DNA from: Paraburkholderia sp. Ac-20340 | GTDB lineage: Bacteria; Pseudomonadota; Gammaproteobacteria; Burkholderiales; Burkholderiaceae | Direction: 5' to 3' | Length of the DNA: 64,000 bases | NCBI RefSeq assembly: GCF_017104965.1 | Contig: NZ_JAAGPR010000001.1 | Coordinates: forward strand, 372,001 to 436,000 | Position numbers and translations under genes: made by a program | Notes under the pieces: model-generated | Told to the model about the DNA's origin: nothing | Seen by the model: the letters and a program-made list of their open reading frames with translations, nothing else | Database searches by the model: none | In this document: positions 27,478 through 36,429 of the stretch, piece after piece | How the letters are laid out: every line of letters begins with the position of its first letter | Position numbering within the stretch: the stretch's first letter is position 1

Positions 27478-28143
27478 TCAGGCGAGCAGCGAGAGGGTGG
27501 TTTCCAGCACCGTGCGCTTGAACTGCTCCGGGTTGTCGGGCAGCGAGGAGAACGCCCGCATCAGGTGACCGTAGCCCACGGTCTTGCTCACGCCGTTGAG
27601 CAGCACGAAAAACAGCATGTCGGCGTCCTTCACCTTGAGCACGCCTTGTTTCGCGGCATCGTCGAGCAGCGGTACCAGCACGTCGTAATAGGGCCGCATG
27701 AGTCGTTCGACGAGGAAATCCATGCGCGCGCCTTCTTCCGTCGCGGCCGTCGAGAAGAACAGGCCGATGTCCGGTTCCTCGAACACCTTGTCGATATAGA
27801 TTTCCATGGCGCGGTCCACCCGCGCCTTCGCGTCCAGATCGGCGTCGCGCAAGGCGCCCGTGCCCGCGATCAACGGCCGGGCATGCTCGGCGATCTGCTC
27901 GACCACGGCAGTCCACAGCGCTTCCTTCGAGCCGAAATGATGCGCGAGCAAAGCCGGATCGACGCCGGATTCGCGCGCGATCTCGCGCACGCTGGTGGCG
28001 TCGTAGCCGCGCGTGCCGAAGGTCTTGCGCGCGTTGCGCAGCAGCACATCCCGGCCGACCGAGGCGTCCTGCGCCGGCCGCCCGCGGCCGCGCCGCACGG
28101 GCGTGGGCGTTGCAGTTGCTGATGCCGTGACCTTCTCTTTCAT
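27478..28143 (-). CDS. TetR/AcrR-family transcriptional regulator
   Basis: 221 residues. The DNA-binding region (about 25-75) has the classic TetR pattern: LLRNARKTFGTRGYDATSVREIARESGV, then HHFGSKEALW. A basic Pro/Thr/Arg stretch (RRGRGRP) precedes it, and the C-terminal ligand/dimer domain is a TetR_C-like all-alpha part (ARPLIAGTG, VFEEPDIGLFFS). ATG 28143 (MKEKVTAS) is chosen because the upstream frame has no TetR-like sequence. It lies upstream of gcd on the same strand and divergent from the flavoprotein gene, so either could be its target. Confidence 0.9.
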   Translation of the reverse strand: MKEKVTASATATPTPVRRGRGRPAQDASVGRDVLLRNARKTFGTRGYDATSVREIARESGVDPALLAHHFGSKEALWTAVVEQIAEHARPLIAGTGALRDADLDAKARVDRAMEIYIDKVFEEPDIGLFFSTAATEEGARMDFLVERLMRPYYDVLVPLLDDAAKQGVLKVKDADMLFFVLLNGVSKTVGYGHLMRAFSSLPDNPEQFKRTVLETTLSLLA

Positions 28144-28299
28144 GCCGATGAGCGTTCCCGTTTTTCGATGGACGTGAGTGTACCCGAGCGCGCGCGCGCA
28201 ACCGGCGGCACAGCGGCTCGCGCGGCACGGCGAAACGTTTGACATGGATCATGGCGAGGGTTTACCATCGATTTTTATTCATTGCGTGTTGAATTAAAC

Positions 28300-29592
28300 A
28301 TGACGAGTCCGGTACGCATCGTAATCGTGGGTGGTGGCATCGCGGGCATCCTGCTGGCGACGAAGCTGGGCGACACGCTCGGGCGCGCGGGCAAGGCGCG
28401 CATCACGCTGATCGACAAAAGCCCGACGCACATCTGGAAGCCGATGCTGCACACGATCGCGGCCGGCACGCGCGATGTGCAGCAACAGCAGGTGATCTTT
28501 CTCGCGCACGCCAGCGAGCACGGCTATAGCTACGAGCCCGGCGAAATGCTCGGGCTCGACCGCGCGCGGCGTCGCGTGCAACTGGGCGCGCTCACTTCGC
28601 CCGATGGCAGCACGGTGCTGGAGCCGCGCGAAGTCGGATACGACGTGCTGGTGCTCGCGCTGGGCAGCCGGGCGAACGATTTCGGCGTGCCGGGCGTCGC
28701 GGGCAACTGCTATTTCATCGACAGCCAGAAGCAGGCGGAAACCTTCAACGAAGCCTTGCGTGCGCGCGCATTTCGCAGCGTCGCGCGCGACGAGGCGCTG
28801 CGCGTGGCGATCGTCGGCGGCGGGGCGACGGGCGTCGAGCTGGCGGCGGAACTCAGCCGCCTGCTGGAAGTGGCCAGCGCTTATGGCGATGCCTCGATCC
28901 GCGAGCGTCTGCAATTGACGCTGCTGGAGAGCGGCCCGCGCATTCTGGGCGCGTTTCCGCCGAACATTTCCGCGTCCAGCCAGCAGCAACTCGAAAAGAT
29001 CGGCTTCAGCGTGAAGACCGGCACGCGCGTCACCGAGGCGACCGAAAGCGGCTTCGTCTACGACGGCGGCGCGCTCGCGCAAGCGGATCTGATGGTCTGG
29101 GCCGCCGGTGTGAAGGCGGCGGATTTCCTCAATGGCCTGGGCGGCCTCGCGACCAACCGCGCGAACCAGATCGTGGTCGGACCGACTTTGCAATCCACGG
29201 AGGACGACCATGTGTTCGCACTCGGCGACTGTTCCAGCCTCACGCCGGCCGGCGCCGAGCGCGCACTCGCGCCCACCGCGCAGGTCGCCACGCAGCAGGC
29301 CGAATTTCTCGCGCGCCATCTGCCGGGCTGGCTCGCAGGCAAGCCGATGCCCGAGTTTGCGTTTCATGATTTTGGTTCGCTGGTCTCGCTAAGCGATTAC
29401 GATGCGTTCGGCACGCTCGGGCGCTTCGGGTTCTTCCGTGGCGGCTTTATTCGCGGACGCCTCGCGCAACTGAGTCATGCGATGCTGTATCGGCGTCATC
29501 AGCAGGCTTTGCATGGTTTGCGCAAGGCAACGCTGCTGTGGACGGCTGAGCGCATCAACGGCTGGGTGCAGCCGAAAATTCGCCTCGCCTGA
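28300..29592 (+). CDS. Type II NADH:quinone oxidoreductase-like FAD protein
   Basis: 430 residues of the pyridine-nucleotide-disulphide oxidoreductase superfamily. An FAD-binding GxGxxG motif (IVGGGIAGI) lies at the N-terminus, the NAD-binding GGGATGVELAAEL near residue 180, and the second FAD contact VFALGDCSSL near residue 310. The C-terminal part has an amphipathic region (FFRGGFIRGRLAQLSHAMLYRRHQ) like the membrane-anchoring tail of NDH-2. It most likely passes electrons from NADH to quinone without proton pumping, complementing the quinone-reducing PQQ dehydrogenase nearby. ATG 28300 follows an AT-rich leader; an in-frame TTG six codons earlier is not favoured. The gene ends at a strong bidirectional terminator. 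Confidence 0.88.
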   Translation: MTSPVRIVIVGGGIAGILLATKLGDTLGRAGKARITLIDKSPTHIWKPMLHTIAAGTRDVQQQQVIFLAHASEHGYSYEPGEMLGLDRARRRVQLGALTSPDGSTVLEPREVGYDVLVLALGSRANDFGVPGVAGNCYFIDSQKQAETFNEALRARAFRSVARDEALRVAIVGGGATGVELAAELSRLLEVASAYGDASIRERLQLTLLESGPRILGAFPPNISASSQQQLEKIGFSVKTGTRVTEATESGFVYDGGALAQADLMVWAAGVKAADFLNGLGGLATNRANQIVVGPTLQSTEDDHVFALGDCSSLTPAGAERALAPTAQVATQQAEFLARHLPGWLAGKPMPEFAFHDFGSLVSLSDYDAFGTLGRFGFFRGGFIRGRLAQLSHAMLYRRHQQALHGLRKATLLWTAERINGWVQPKIRLA

Positions 29593-29605
29593 TCGATCGA
29601 CATAA

Positions 29606-29651
29606 AAAAACCGCCGCGCACCATCGTCATGGATGGTGCGCGGCGGTTTTT
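29606..29651. terminator. Strong bidirectional rho-independent terminator
   Basis: Perfect 20-base inverted repeat (29606-29625 with 29632-29651) around the loop gtcatg: a 15-bp GC-rich stem ccgccgcgcaccatc flanked by five A on the left and five T on the right. It lies between the convergent flavoprotein and LysR genes and gives a U run for both directions. Confidence 0.95.
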
Positions 29652-29684
29652 ATTTAATTGGTTGGCTTGACTAACTAAATGATC

Positions 29685-30656
29685 TTAGGCGGGGCACATT
29701 GTCGAGCGCCCATAACGTGCGTGCCATAGCCCGAGTTCCTGCTCGTGCTCGGCCACGCGTCGCGGGACGGCATCGCGCAGAAATTCCACCAGCGTTCGAA
29801 TCTTGGCGTCGAGGTATTGGCGCGATGCGTACAACGCAAAGACGTTGACCGGTTTGAGGCGCGCATGCGGCAGCACCTGCACCAGCGTGCCGTCGCGCAG
29901 ACCTTGCAGCGCAGTCGGAATCGGCAGCATGCCGATGCCCATGCCCGCGCGAATCGCTTCGCCCAGCGCCTCGGCGATATTCACCGTGAAGGGCGCTTCG
30001 CGCGCGGGACGGAACGATTGCTCGTGACCGTCGGCGTCTTCGAAAATCCACGGCGTCGAGGGCAGATCCTGATGCGTGAGTTGCACGCAGGTATGCGCTT
30101 CGAGATCGGCGATCGCGGCGGGCGTGCCGCGCCTCGACAGATAGTGCGGCGACGCGCACAGCACCGAGCGCGACAAGCCCAGCCGCTGCGAAACCAGCGA
30201 CGAATCCTTGAGACTTTGCGCGACCACGATCGCTACGTCGAAGCGCTCTTCGAGCAGATCGGGCGTGCGCTGCGCCAGCACCAGATCGACGGAAACGCCT
30301 TCGAATTGCTGCGTGTAGCGCGCGAGCAGCGGCGTGAGGTAATGCTGGCCGAAACCCGCCGTCGCATGCACGCGCAGGCGGCCGTTGGGTTGCGCGGCGG
30401 CGCCCATGGCTTCGGCATCGGCGAGATCGACCTCGTTGAGAATGCGCTCGCAATGCTCCAGATAGCGGCGGCCCGCTTCGGTCAACGAGATCTGGCGCGT
30501 GGTGCGATTGAACAGGCGTGTCTGCAGACTGGCCTCGAGTTCCATGATCGCGCGCGACACGGCGGCGGTACTGAGGGACGCGCGCGCGGCGGCTTTGGCA
30601 AAGCCGCCGGCTTCTGCGACGCCCACGAACATCTTCATGCTGCCCAGCTTGTCCAT
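29685..30656 (-). CDS. LysR-family transcriptional regulator
   Basis: 323 residues. Winged HTH at the N-terminus (MKMFVGVAEAGGFAKAAARASLSTAAVSRAIMELE, within residues 7-41), then the linker helix and a PBP2-like effector domain (LRVHATAGFGQHYLTPLLARY, DVAIVVAQSLKDSSLVSQRLGLSRSVLCASP). The pattern resembles the CrgA/AaeR-type group. The start ATG 30656 (MDKLGSMK) is chosen by the family pattern; an upstream in-frame TTG would add 22 polar residues. No obvious divergent partner gene lies next to it, as the upstream neighbour is on the same strand, so its target is unknown. Confidence 0.9.
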   Translation of the reverse strand: MDKLGSMKMFVGVAEAGGFAKAAARASLSTAAVSRAIMELEASLQTRLFNRTTRQISLTEAGRRYLEHCERILNEVDLADAEAMGAAAQPNGRLRVHATAGFGQHYLTPLLARYTQQFEGVSVDLVLAQRTPDLLEERFDVAIVVAQSLKDSSLVSQRLGLSRSVLCASPHYLSRRGTPAAIADLEAHTCVQLTHQDLPSTPWIFEDADGHEQSFRPAREAPFTVNIAEALGEAIRAGMGIGMLPIPTALQGLRDGTLVQVLPHARLKPVNVFALYASRQYLDAKIRTLVEFLRDAVPRRVAEHEQELGLWHARYGRSTMCPA

Positions 30657-30777
30657 CGGATTCGGCTTCTGTGAAGGTTCTTCGGGAACGACGGCACGCT
30701 TGTGGCGCGCACTAATATTCAACGCATGATGAAATAATTTTACTGCGACAGCCGGGCAGATGTCAAAGGCGAGGCGA

Positions 30778-30852
30778 TCAATGCCAGAACAGGGCGATCA
30801 GGATGATGATCGGAATCGGCACGCCAAGCATATAGAGAAGAATCGAGCGCAT
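30778..30852 (-). CDS. 24-residue hydrophobic membrane peptide
   Basis: Peptide MRSILLYMLGVPIPIIILIALFWH in two parts: MRSILLYMLGVP then IPIIILIALFWH. It forms a single membrane-spanning helix with a Pro-containing kink. ATG 30852 has a very good SD (aggag, 6-7 bases upstream), and the frame is closed by a TGA. It follows the 310-residue membrane protein gene by 60 bp on the same strand. Peptides of this kind are easily missed by gene finders; I recall similar short proteins in proteobacteria but cannot name a family. No function can be assigned. Confidence 0.6.
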   Translation of the reverse strand: MRSILLYMLGVPIPIIILIALFWH

Positions 30853-30912
30853 GTCAGTCTCCTGAGAGGTTTCGTCACGTCGCGTGACGTTGGAACGATC
30901 GCTGTGGAGCGG

Positions 30913-31845
30913 TCAGAATTCGCGCAGGCGGCCGCCTACGGTTGCCATGTAACTCGCGGCGAACGCACCCATCAGCAGCGAGATAAACAGCCAGAGCGTG
31001 GCGTGGATGGTGGCTTTGCGGGCGGCGTCGGCGGCGGCGCGTGCGGCGCTTTCCATTGCGTTCATCTTGTCCTGCAGGCGCGTGTAGGTCGTGTTCACGC
31101 GGGCCTGTGCATCGCTGGGCGAAAGGCCCGTGCGTTGCGCGACGACCTGGGCGACATAGCGCGAGTCTTCAGGCGAGAGCGCGCCGCCCGAGGGCAGGGC
31201 GTTGAGGAAGATGCGCGCGATTTCCTGCTTTTCCGTGACCGAAGCGAGCGCCTGTTCCGGGCGCGTTTCCACCTGCGCCGATGCGCCTTCGACCGGACGC
31301 AACATGCCGTCGATCAGATAGCCGACCGGCCAGGTTTGCCACGCGGTCTGCGCATTGCCGCGATCGACGGCGCCAAGGCCCGCTGCCGAATGTGCGCCGG
31401 TTTCGGCGATAGCCAGCGCCGCCGTGCGCCCGATGCCCGATACCGCCGAGGCCAGCAGGCCGGCCGTCACGAGCGTGGCCAGCGCCCAGGCGAGAAAGCC
31501 GTGGGCGGTGTCGCGGAAGTGGGTTTCATCGCCGCTGATGAGCGGCCAGTGGCGGCGCAGACGTCCGGCCAGATAGCCGCCGAGACCCGAGGCCATGATC
31601 TGCGAAACGCACACCCAGATGACCACGGCCGCGCCGAAGGTTTTTGCATGCGCGCCGCTGCCCGGCCACGGTGAAAGCGACGATAAGCCGAGCCCCGTGC
31701 CGAGCGTGAGCAGGATCAGCGAGAACGCCGCCATACCCACGGCCCCCGCGAGTATCGCGCCCCACGAAACGGCCTCGCGCGGCAGGCCGTGTTGCGATGC
31801 CACAAGCGGCGTCTCGACGCCCGCGCCCAGTGTCGTCTGATTCAT
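30913..31845 (-). CDS. Multi-spanning membrane protein of unknown function
   Basis: 310 residues. Three or four hydrophobic helices in the first ~150 residues (AVSWGAILAGAVGMAAFSLILLTLG, FGAAVVIWVCVSQIMASGLGGYLAGRL, FLAWALATLVTAGLLASAVSG) and one at the C-terminus (HATLWLFISLLMGAFAASYMATVGG), each quoted only in part. Between them is a soluble stretch (about 170-280) with Ala-rich helices. Not a transporter family that I recognise; it resembles conserved TIGR04086/YrzE-like membrane proteins annotated only as hypothetical. ATG 31845 has SD aaaggag six bases upstream; the frame extends 48 codons further upstream without support. The 24-residue peptide gene follows. Confidence 0.75.
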   Translation of the reverse strand: MNQTTLGAGVETPLVASQHGLPREAVSWGAILAGAVGMAAFSLILLTLGTGLGLSSLSPWPGSGAHAKTFGAAVVIWVCVSQIMASGLGGYLAGRLRRHWPLISGDETHFRDTAHGFLAWALATLVTAGLLASAVSGIGRTAALAIAETGAHSAAGLGAVDRGNAQTAWQTWPVGYLIDGMLRPVEGASAQVETRPEQALASVTEKQEIARIFLNALPSGGALSPEDSRYVAQVVAQRTGLSPSDAQARVNTTYTRLQDKMNAMESAARAAADAARKATIHATLWLFISLLMGAFAASYMATVGGRLREF

Positions 31846-32066
31846 GGCTGCTCCTTTCGTGCGGTGAGGCGGTCGGCGGCATCGCCCGGAGTTTGCCGGG
31901 TGCGTGCCTGACCACTGCAGGGCACTAGAGCAGAATGCGTGCCGCGCCCTGGCCGCTGGCGCAACGGAACACGTTGACGCCGACTGCACCTTCGGCGACG
32001 AACGAGGCGGGATTTGCCGATGCAGCGTTTAGCCGATCTCTCGCGAATTGGCAACCGGCTCGCCCA

Positions 32067-33680
32067 TCATGCTCTGGCTCCGCGCAATGCAAACGCCCCG
32101 GCCACACACGCGAGCATGGCGAGACCCGCAATCAGAAACGTATCGCTGTATGCCATCAGCAACGCTTCGCGCATGACACGCTGATTGATCAGCGCGAGCG
32201 CCGTTTCATACGTGCCGTCAACACGCCCGCGCGGCAGTCCGTCCACGCGCGGTATGTGCAGCCGCGACACCGCGCGCGCGAGCAGCACCATACGCTCCTG
32301 AAATGCCTGCGCATAAGGCGTCACCGCTTCGCCGATACGCGCCGCATGCAGCTTTTGCCGCTCGACCACCAGTTGGCTGACGAGCGCGATGCCAATTGCG
32401 CCGCCCACGTTGCGCACCATATTGAACACGCCCGATGCCGAACCCAGTTGCGCCTTGTCGATCCCGTTGACGGCCATCACCGAAAGCGCAATCACCACAA
32501 ACGACTGTCCCACGCCGCGCACGATCAGCGACGGCACGATGACATTGCGCGCCGAATCGGCATCGAGATGAATGTTCATCAAACAACCTGCCGCAACCAG
32601 CAGAAAGCCAAGCGCAATCACGCTGCGCGGACTCGTGCGGCGCATCAGCGGCGGTGTGAGAAACGACATGACGAACTGCACGAGCCCGTAGGGAATCATC
32701 ACCATGCCGATATCGCGCGCGCTATAGCCTTGTGCCTCGGCCAGATAATTCGGCACCAGAAACACGACGCCAAACGCCACCGCGCCGAATAGAAACTGCA
32801 TCAGGCTGGCAAGGCCAAAGTTATAGCCGGCAAGCAGGCGCAGATTGATAAACGGTTGCGCGCGGCGCACCTCGATCACGACGAACGCGATCAGGCCGAG
32901 CGCTGCAATACACGCAAGCAGCACGATGCCGCTCGACGCGAACCAGTCCTTGCGCTCGCCTTCTTCAAGCACGATCTGCAGCGCGCTCAGACCGATGGCC
33001 ATGGTCAGGATGCCGGGCCAGTCGGCGCTGCGCAGCTTTTTTGTATCGACGGCAACCGGGCGGATCGCCCATGCAATCGCCGCGATCAGCGCCAGCGCGG
33101 GCAGAATCTGAAGATAGAAGATCCAGCGCCATGAATAGGTATCCGTGAGCCAGCCGCCCAGCGACGGCCCCGCCGCCTGCGCCACGTTATTGGCCACCGC
33201 AAAGAGCGCCATCCCGAGCGGATGACGCGACTTCGGCAATTCGGTGGCGATCAGCTGGAACGAGAGCGGAATCAGCACGCCGCCGAATGCGCCCTGCAAG
33301 GTGCGGGCGACAATCATCGTGCCGATCGTCGGCGCCAGCGAGCAGGCCAGCGAGAACGCCAGAAACCCGGATGCGCCCACCAGCAGCACGCGGCGCGCCG
33401 AAAACACCTGCACGAGCCAACCCGTGAGCGGAATCACGACGATCTCCGCGACCAGATAGGCGGTGGTGATCCACGATCCTTCTTCGAAGCTCGCGCCCAG
33501 CGAGCCGCGTATGTCGGGCAGCGAGGCGTTGGTGACGTGAACGTTCATGCCCGCCATGAAGCAGCCGAACACGCCGCCGAGCACGGCGACCCACGAGCGC
33601 AGCGAGACCGCTTCTGCGGGAGCATCGTGCGCATCGCGGGATTCGTCAGGCGCGGGCGAACGTCGGGCGACGGTACTCAT
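32067..33680 (-). CDS. DHA2-family MFS drug:H+ antiporter, EmrB/QacA type (efflux system 2)
   Basis: 537 residues, about 14 membrane helices. Marks of DHA2 transporters: NVHVTNASLPDIRGSLGASFEEGSW split here into NVHVTNASLPDIRG at helix 1, the helix-2/3 loop QVFSARRVLL, and GPSLGGWLTDTYSWRWIF (motif C region). Last gene of the NodT - HlyD - MFS operon; ATG 33680 overlaps the HlyD stop by 4 bases (ATGA). The open frame runs about 200 codons further upstream through the HlyD gene, but those residues are Arg-rich shadow sequence. Substrate unknown. The 221 bases after its stop contain no supported gene. Confidence 0.94.
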   Translation of the reverse strand: MSTVARRSPAPDESRDAHDAPAEAVSLRSWVAVLGGVFGCFMAGMNVHVTNASLPDIRGSLGASFEEGSWITTAYLVAEIVVIPLTGWLVQVFSARRVLLVGASGFLAFSLACSLAPTIGTMIVARTLQGAFGGVLIPLSFQLIATELPKSRHPLGMALFAVANNVAQAAGPSLGGWLTDTYSWRWIFYLQILPALALIAAIAWAIRPVAVDTKKLRSADWPGILTMAIGLSALQIVLEEGERKDWFASSGIVLLACIAALGLIAFVVIEVRRAQPFINLRLLAGYNFGLASLMQFLFGAVAFGVVFLVPNYLAEAQGYSARDIGMVMIPYGLVQFVMSFLTPPLMRRTSPRSVIALGFLLVAAGCLMNIHLDADSARNVIVPSLIVRGVGQSFVVIALSVMAVNGIDKAQLGSASGVFNMVRNVGGAIGIALVSQLVVERQKLHAARIGEAVTPYAQAFQERMVLLARAVSRLHIPRVDGLPRGRVDGTYETALALINQRVMREALLMAYSDTFLIAGLAMLACVAGAFALRGARA

Positions 33681-34810
33681 CGCCGCGCCCCTTTCGTATC
33701 CACGCGCGCGATCGCCGACATGCCGGGCCGCAGCACGACATCGCGCGGCAAGGCGTCGAGCGCGATCTTCACCGGCACGCGCTGCACGATCTTCGTGAAG
33801 TTGCCGGTGGCGTTGTCCGGCGGCAGCAAGGCGAACTCGGCGCCCGAGCCCGGTGCGATACCGCTCACGCGGCCATGCAGCGCCTTGCCCGAAAACGTGT
33901 CGATGTCCAGCTCGACGGGTTCGCCCGCGCGCATCGCCGCAAGCTGCGTTTCCTTGAAGTTGGCCACCACGTAGACGGCGTGCAGCGGCACCACCGCAAG
34001 CAGCGGCGTGCCGGCCTCGACATACTGGCCCGCGCGCACGCTGCGCTGGCCGACCATGCCGTCCTGCGTCGCGACGATGCGCGTGTGTTCGAGGTCGAGT
34101 TGCGCGAGCGCCCGTTGCGCTTGCGCCGCTTCCACGCGCGCGTGAGCGGCCGCCGTCGCGGCGTCGTTCTGCGCGAGGCGCTTGCGCAACACGTCGCGTT
34201 CCTCGCGTTGGCCCTGCGCCGCTGCAATGGCGTGCGCGAGCGCGGCGCGCGCCTTGAGCGCATCGGCGTGCGCCGCTTCCCAATGCTGACCGCTCGCCGC
34301 TTCGTCGGCCAGCAAGGTGCGATAGCGATTTGCGTCCGCATCACGGCGAGCGGCTTCGGCGCGTGCAGCGTCCACATCGGCTTGCGCCTGCGCGATCGTG
34401 CTGCCCTGCTGCGCGAGTTGCGCGCCGAGCGTCTGCGCGGCCGCGCTGCTTTCCTGCACGGCCGCCTGCGCCTCCAGCAACGCGGCCTGAGCGGCCTGCA
34501 CTTTCGCGCGGTAATCGCGGTCGTCGAGCGTGGCGAGCAGATCGCCGCGATGAACCGTCTGGTTATCGTCAACCAGCACGCGCGTCACATAACCCGCGAT
34601 GCGCGGGCTCACGGTCACGACATCGGCGCGCACGTAGGCGTCGTCGGTCGTTTCGATAAAGCGGCCCACCTGCCACCAGTGCCAGCCCCAGCCCGCCGCC
34701 GCCAGGGACGCCAGCAACGTCCCCGCGACGATCCACGGACGCCGCGCACGGCGCGCCGTAGTGCTGCGCCCGACATCGGCCTGAATTTCGTTATCAACAG
34801 TCGTACTCAT
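33677..34810 (-). CDS. HlyD/EmrA-family membrane fusion protein (efflux system 2)
   Basis: 377 residues. One N-terminal helix (WIVAGTLLASLAAAGWGWHWW), the strand motif TTDDAYVRADVVTVSPRIAGYV, a long Ala/Gln/Glu-rich coiled-coil hairpin (about 95-215) and a second half with NFKETQLAAMRAGE and DNATGNFTKIVQRVPV, both conserved in EmrA-type adaptors. It links the MFS pump to the NodT channel encoded upstream. ATG 34810 (MSTTVDNE) is chosen as the N-terminus typical of these proteins; upstream sequence is not conserved in type. It overlaps the MFS start by 4 bases and follows NodT by 49 bp. Confidence 0.93.
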   Translation of the reverse strand: MSTTVDNEIQADVGRSTTARRARRPWIVAGTLLASLAAAGWGWHWWQVGRFIETTDDAYVRADVVTVSPRIAGYVTRVLVDDNQTVHRGDLLATLDDRDYRAKVQAAQAALLEAQAAVQESSAAAQTLGAQLAQQGSTIAQAQADVDAARAEAARRDADANRYRTLLADEAASGQHWEAAHADALKARAALAHAIAAAQGQREERDVLRKRLAQNDAATAAAHARVEAAQAQRALAQLDLEHTRIVATQDGMVGQRSVRAGQYVEAGTPLLAVVPLHAVYVVANFKETQLAAMRAGEPVELDIDTFSGKALHGRVSGIAPGSGAEFALLPPDNATGNFTKIVQRVPVKIALDALPRDVVLRPGMSAIARVDTKGARR

Positions 34811-34859
34811 GCAGACAGTCTTCTTTTGAAATGAGAGAAGAGAAAGGGGACTCGCGCGC

Positions 34860-36335
34860 TCAAGGCTGCCAGCCGCCGCCAAGCGCCTTGAAAACCGTGA
34901 CCTGGTCCAGTGCGAGCCGTTGCGATGACTGCGCGAGCGCGGCGTCGTCGGCGCTCAGGCTGCGCTCGGCGTCGAGCACGCCGAGCGAATCGATCGCGCC
35001 AGCGCGGAATTCGCGTTCGGCCAGCTCGAAGGCGTGTGCGTGGCCGGCGCGCGCCGTCTCCAGCGCGTCGTGCTCGCGCCAGGCCGCGCCATAGCGGGCG
35101 AGCGCCTGTTCGGTTTCCTGCAGGGCGCGCAGCAGTTGCGCATCGAACGCGGCGCGTGCGCCGGTGTCGTCGGCACGGGCCGCGCCTAGCTGGGCGCGAC
35201 TCGCCGCGAGATCCGGGAAATTCCAGCTGATGAGCGGACCCACGCTCCACGCGAGCGCATAGCGGTCGCCGATCGAAGCCGGGTGTCCGGTGGTCGAGAG
35301 CCAGTTGACGGAGCCGCCGAGTGTGATCGACGGATACAGCGCGGCCTGCGCCGCGCCCGCGCGTGCATGAGCGGCCGCCAGTTTGCGTTCGGCTTCGCGC
35401 AGATCGGGGCGGCGACGGATCAGCGCCGCGCCGTCACCCACGGGGAAGGGCTGCGTGAGCGTGGGCGGCTGGCGGCAGCTTCGAGCGGCGGCCGGAATAT
35501 CGGCGGGCGTGCGCCCAAGCAGCACGGCGAGTTCATAGAGTGCCGCGCGGTGTTCGCCGTCGAGCGCGGGAAGACGCGCACGCGCGTCGTCCGCGAAGGC
35601 GCGCGCACGCACGGACTCCATCGACGAAACCAGCCCCAGCGCCTGTTGCCGCTGCGTGAGCGTCGCGATGCGATCGGCGATGTCAAGCGAATGCTGCGCA
35701 ACGTCGAGACGCTGGGCGTAGGCACAGGCGCGCACATACGCGGCCGCCGTTTCGGCGGCCACGCTCACGCGCAAGGCGTCGGAGGCGGCCTGCTGGGCTT
35801 GCGCATCCGCGTGGGCGGCGTCCACGAGATCGCGCACGCGTCCCCAGAAGTCGATTTCCCAGGACAGCGCGAAGCCCGGCGCCCAGCCGAAGCGCGACGG
35901 CGCGCTGCCCGTGTCGCGTGCGGCGGCCACGATCTGATCGGTCTCGTGCTTGCCGTAATCGACGCCGAATGAAGTTTGCGTCGATGGCAACTGCGCCGCA
36001 TCGGCCTGCGCCAGCACCGCGCGGGCCCGCGTGACACGCGCGGCGGCAACGGCCAGATCGCGGTTTTGTGCCAGCGCCTCGCCAATCAGCGCGTCGAGCG
36101 CCGGGTCGTCATAGAACCGCCACCAGTGGTCGGGCGGCGCGGCGGAGAGCACTTGCGGCGTGGAGGCGGCGGCATCGAAAGGCGCGTTCTGGGCCGGGCT
36201 GGCTGACGGCGCGCGATAGGGCTCGCCGACGGAACAGGCGGCAAGCAGCGCACTGAACGCAAACGCGAGGCCTCGGGCAAAGGGTGTCGAGCGGTAGGGC
36301 GGGCAAGGGCAAGGGTGAGTGGGAGCGGCAGGCAT
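34860..36335 (-). CDS. NodT-family outer-membrane efflux lipoprotein (efflux system 2)
   Basis: 491 residues, first gene of this operon (NodT first, unlike systems 1 and 3). A Pro-rich N-terminus precedes a hydrophobic signal region ending in the lipobox LLAAC, followed by SVGEPYRAP. The body has the two OEP repeats (WWRFYDDPALDALIGEALAQN, RPDLREAERKLAAAHARAG). The first ~18 residues are unusually Pro/Cys-rich for a signal peptide, so a start nearer FARGLAFAFSAL is possible. Transcribed divergently from the AraC regulator across a 94-bp gap, so that regulator is the best candidate controller. Confidence 0.93.
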   Translation of the reverse strand: MPAAPTHPCPCPPYRSTPFARGLAFAFSALLAACSVGEPYRAPSASPAQNAPFDAAASTPQVLSAAPPDHWWRFYDDPALDALIGEALAQNRDLAVAAARVTRARAVLAQADAAQLPSTQTSFGVDYGKHETDQIVAAARDTGSAPSRFGWAPGFALSWEIDFWGRVRDLVDAAHADAQAQQAASDALRVSVAAETAAAYVRACAYAQRLDVAQHSLDIADRIATLTQRQQALGLVSSMESVRARAFADDARARLPALDGEHRAALYELAVLLGRTPADIPAAARSCRQPPTLTQPFPVGDGAALIRRRPDLREAERKLAAAHARAGAAQAALYPSITLGGSVNWLSTTGHPASIGDRYALAWSVGPLISWNFPDLAASRAQLGAARADDTGARAAFDAQLLRALQETEQALARYGAAWREHDALETARAGHAHAFELAEREFRAGAIDSLGVLDAERSLSADDAALAQSSQRLALDQVTVFKALGGGWQP

Positions 36336-36429
36336 CGAGTGTCATGGAATCAAACAGTCGTGCCATGTTATGTTGGCGCTCTTTATTCATCGCGCGCGCA
36401 ATGAGCATTCATCGTCGCGATATGGACAC

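Noticed and set aside
31842..32131. Short minus-strand frames in the gap between the membrane protein and the system 2 MFS gene
   Set aside because: No SD, no conserved pattern and no start suited to a gene; one frame ends AEGAVGVNVFRCASGQG but overlaps the MFS end. Treated as noncoding.
33681..34283. Upstream extension of the system 2 MFS frame through the HlyD gene, appearing as a 738-residue fusion
   Set aside because: The extra ~200 residues are Arg/Ala-rich shadow and the MFS domain starts properly at ATG 33680 overlapping the HlyD stop.
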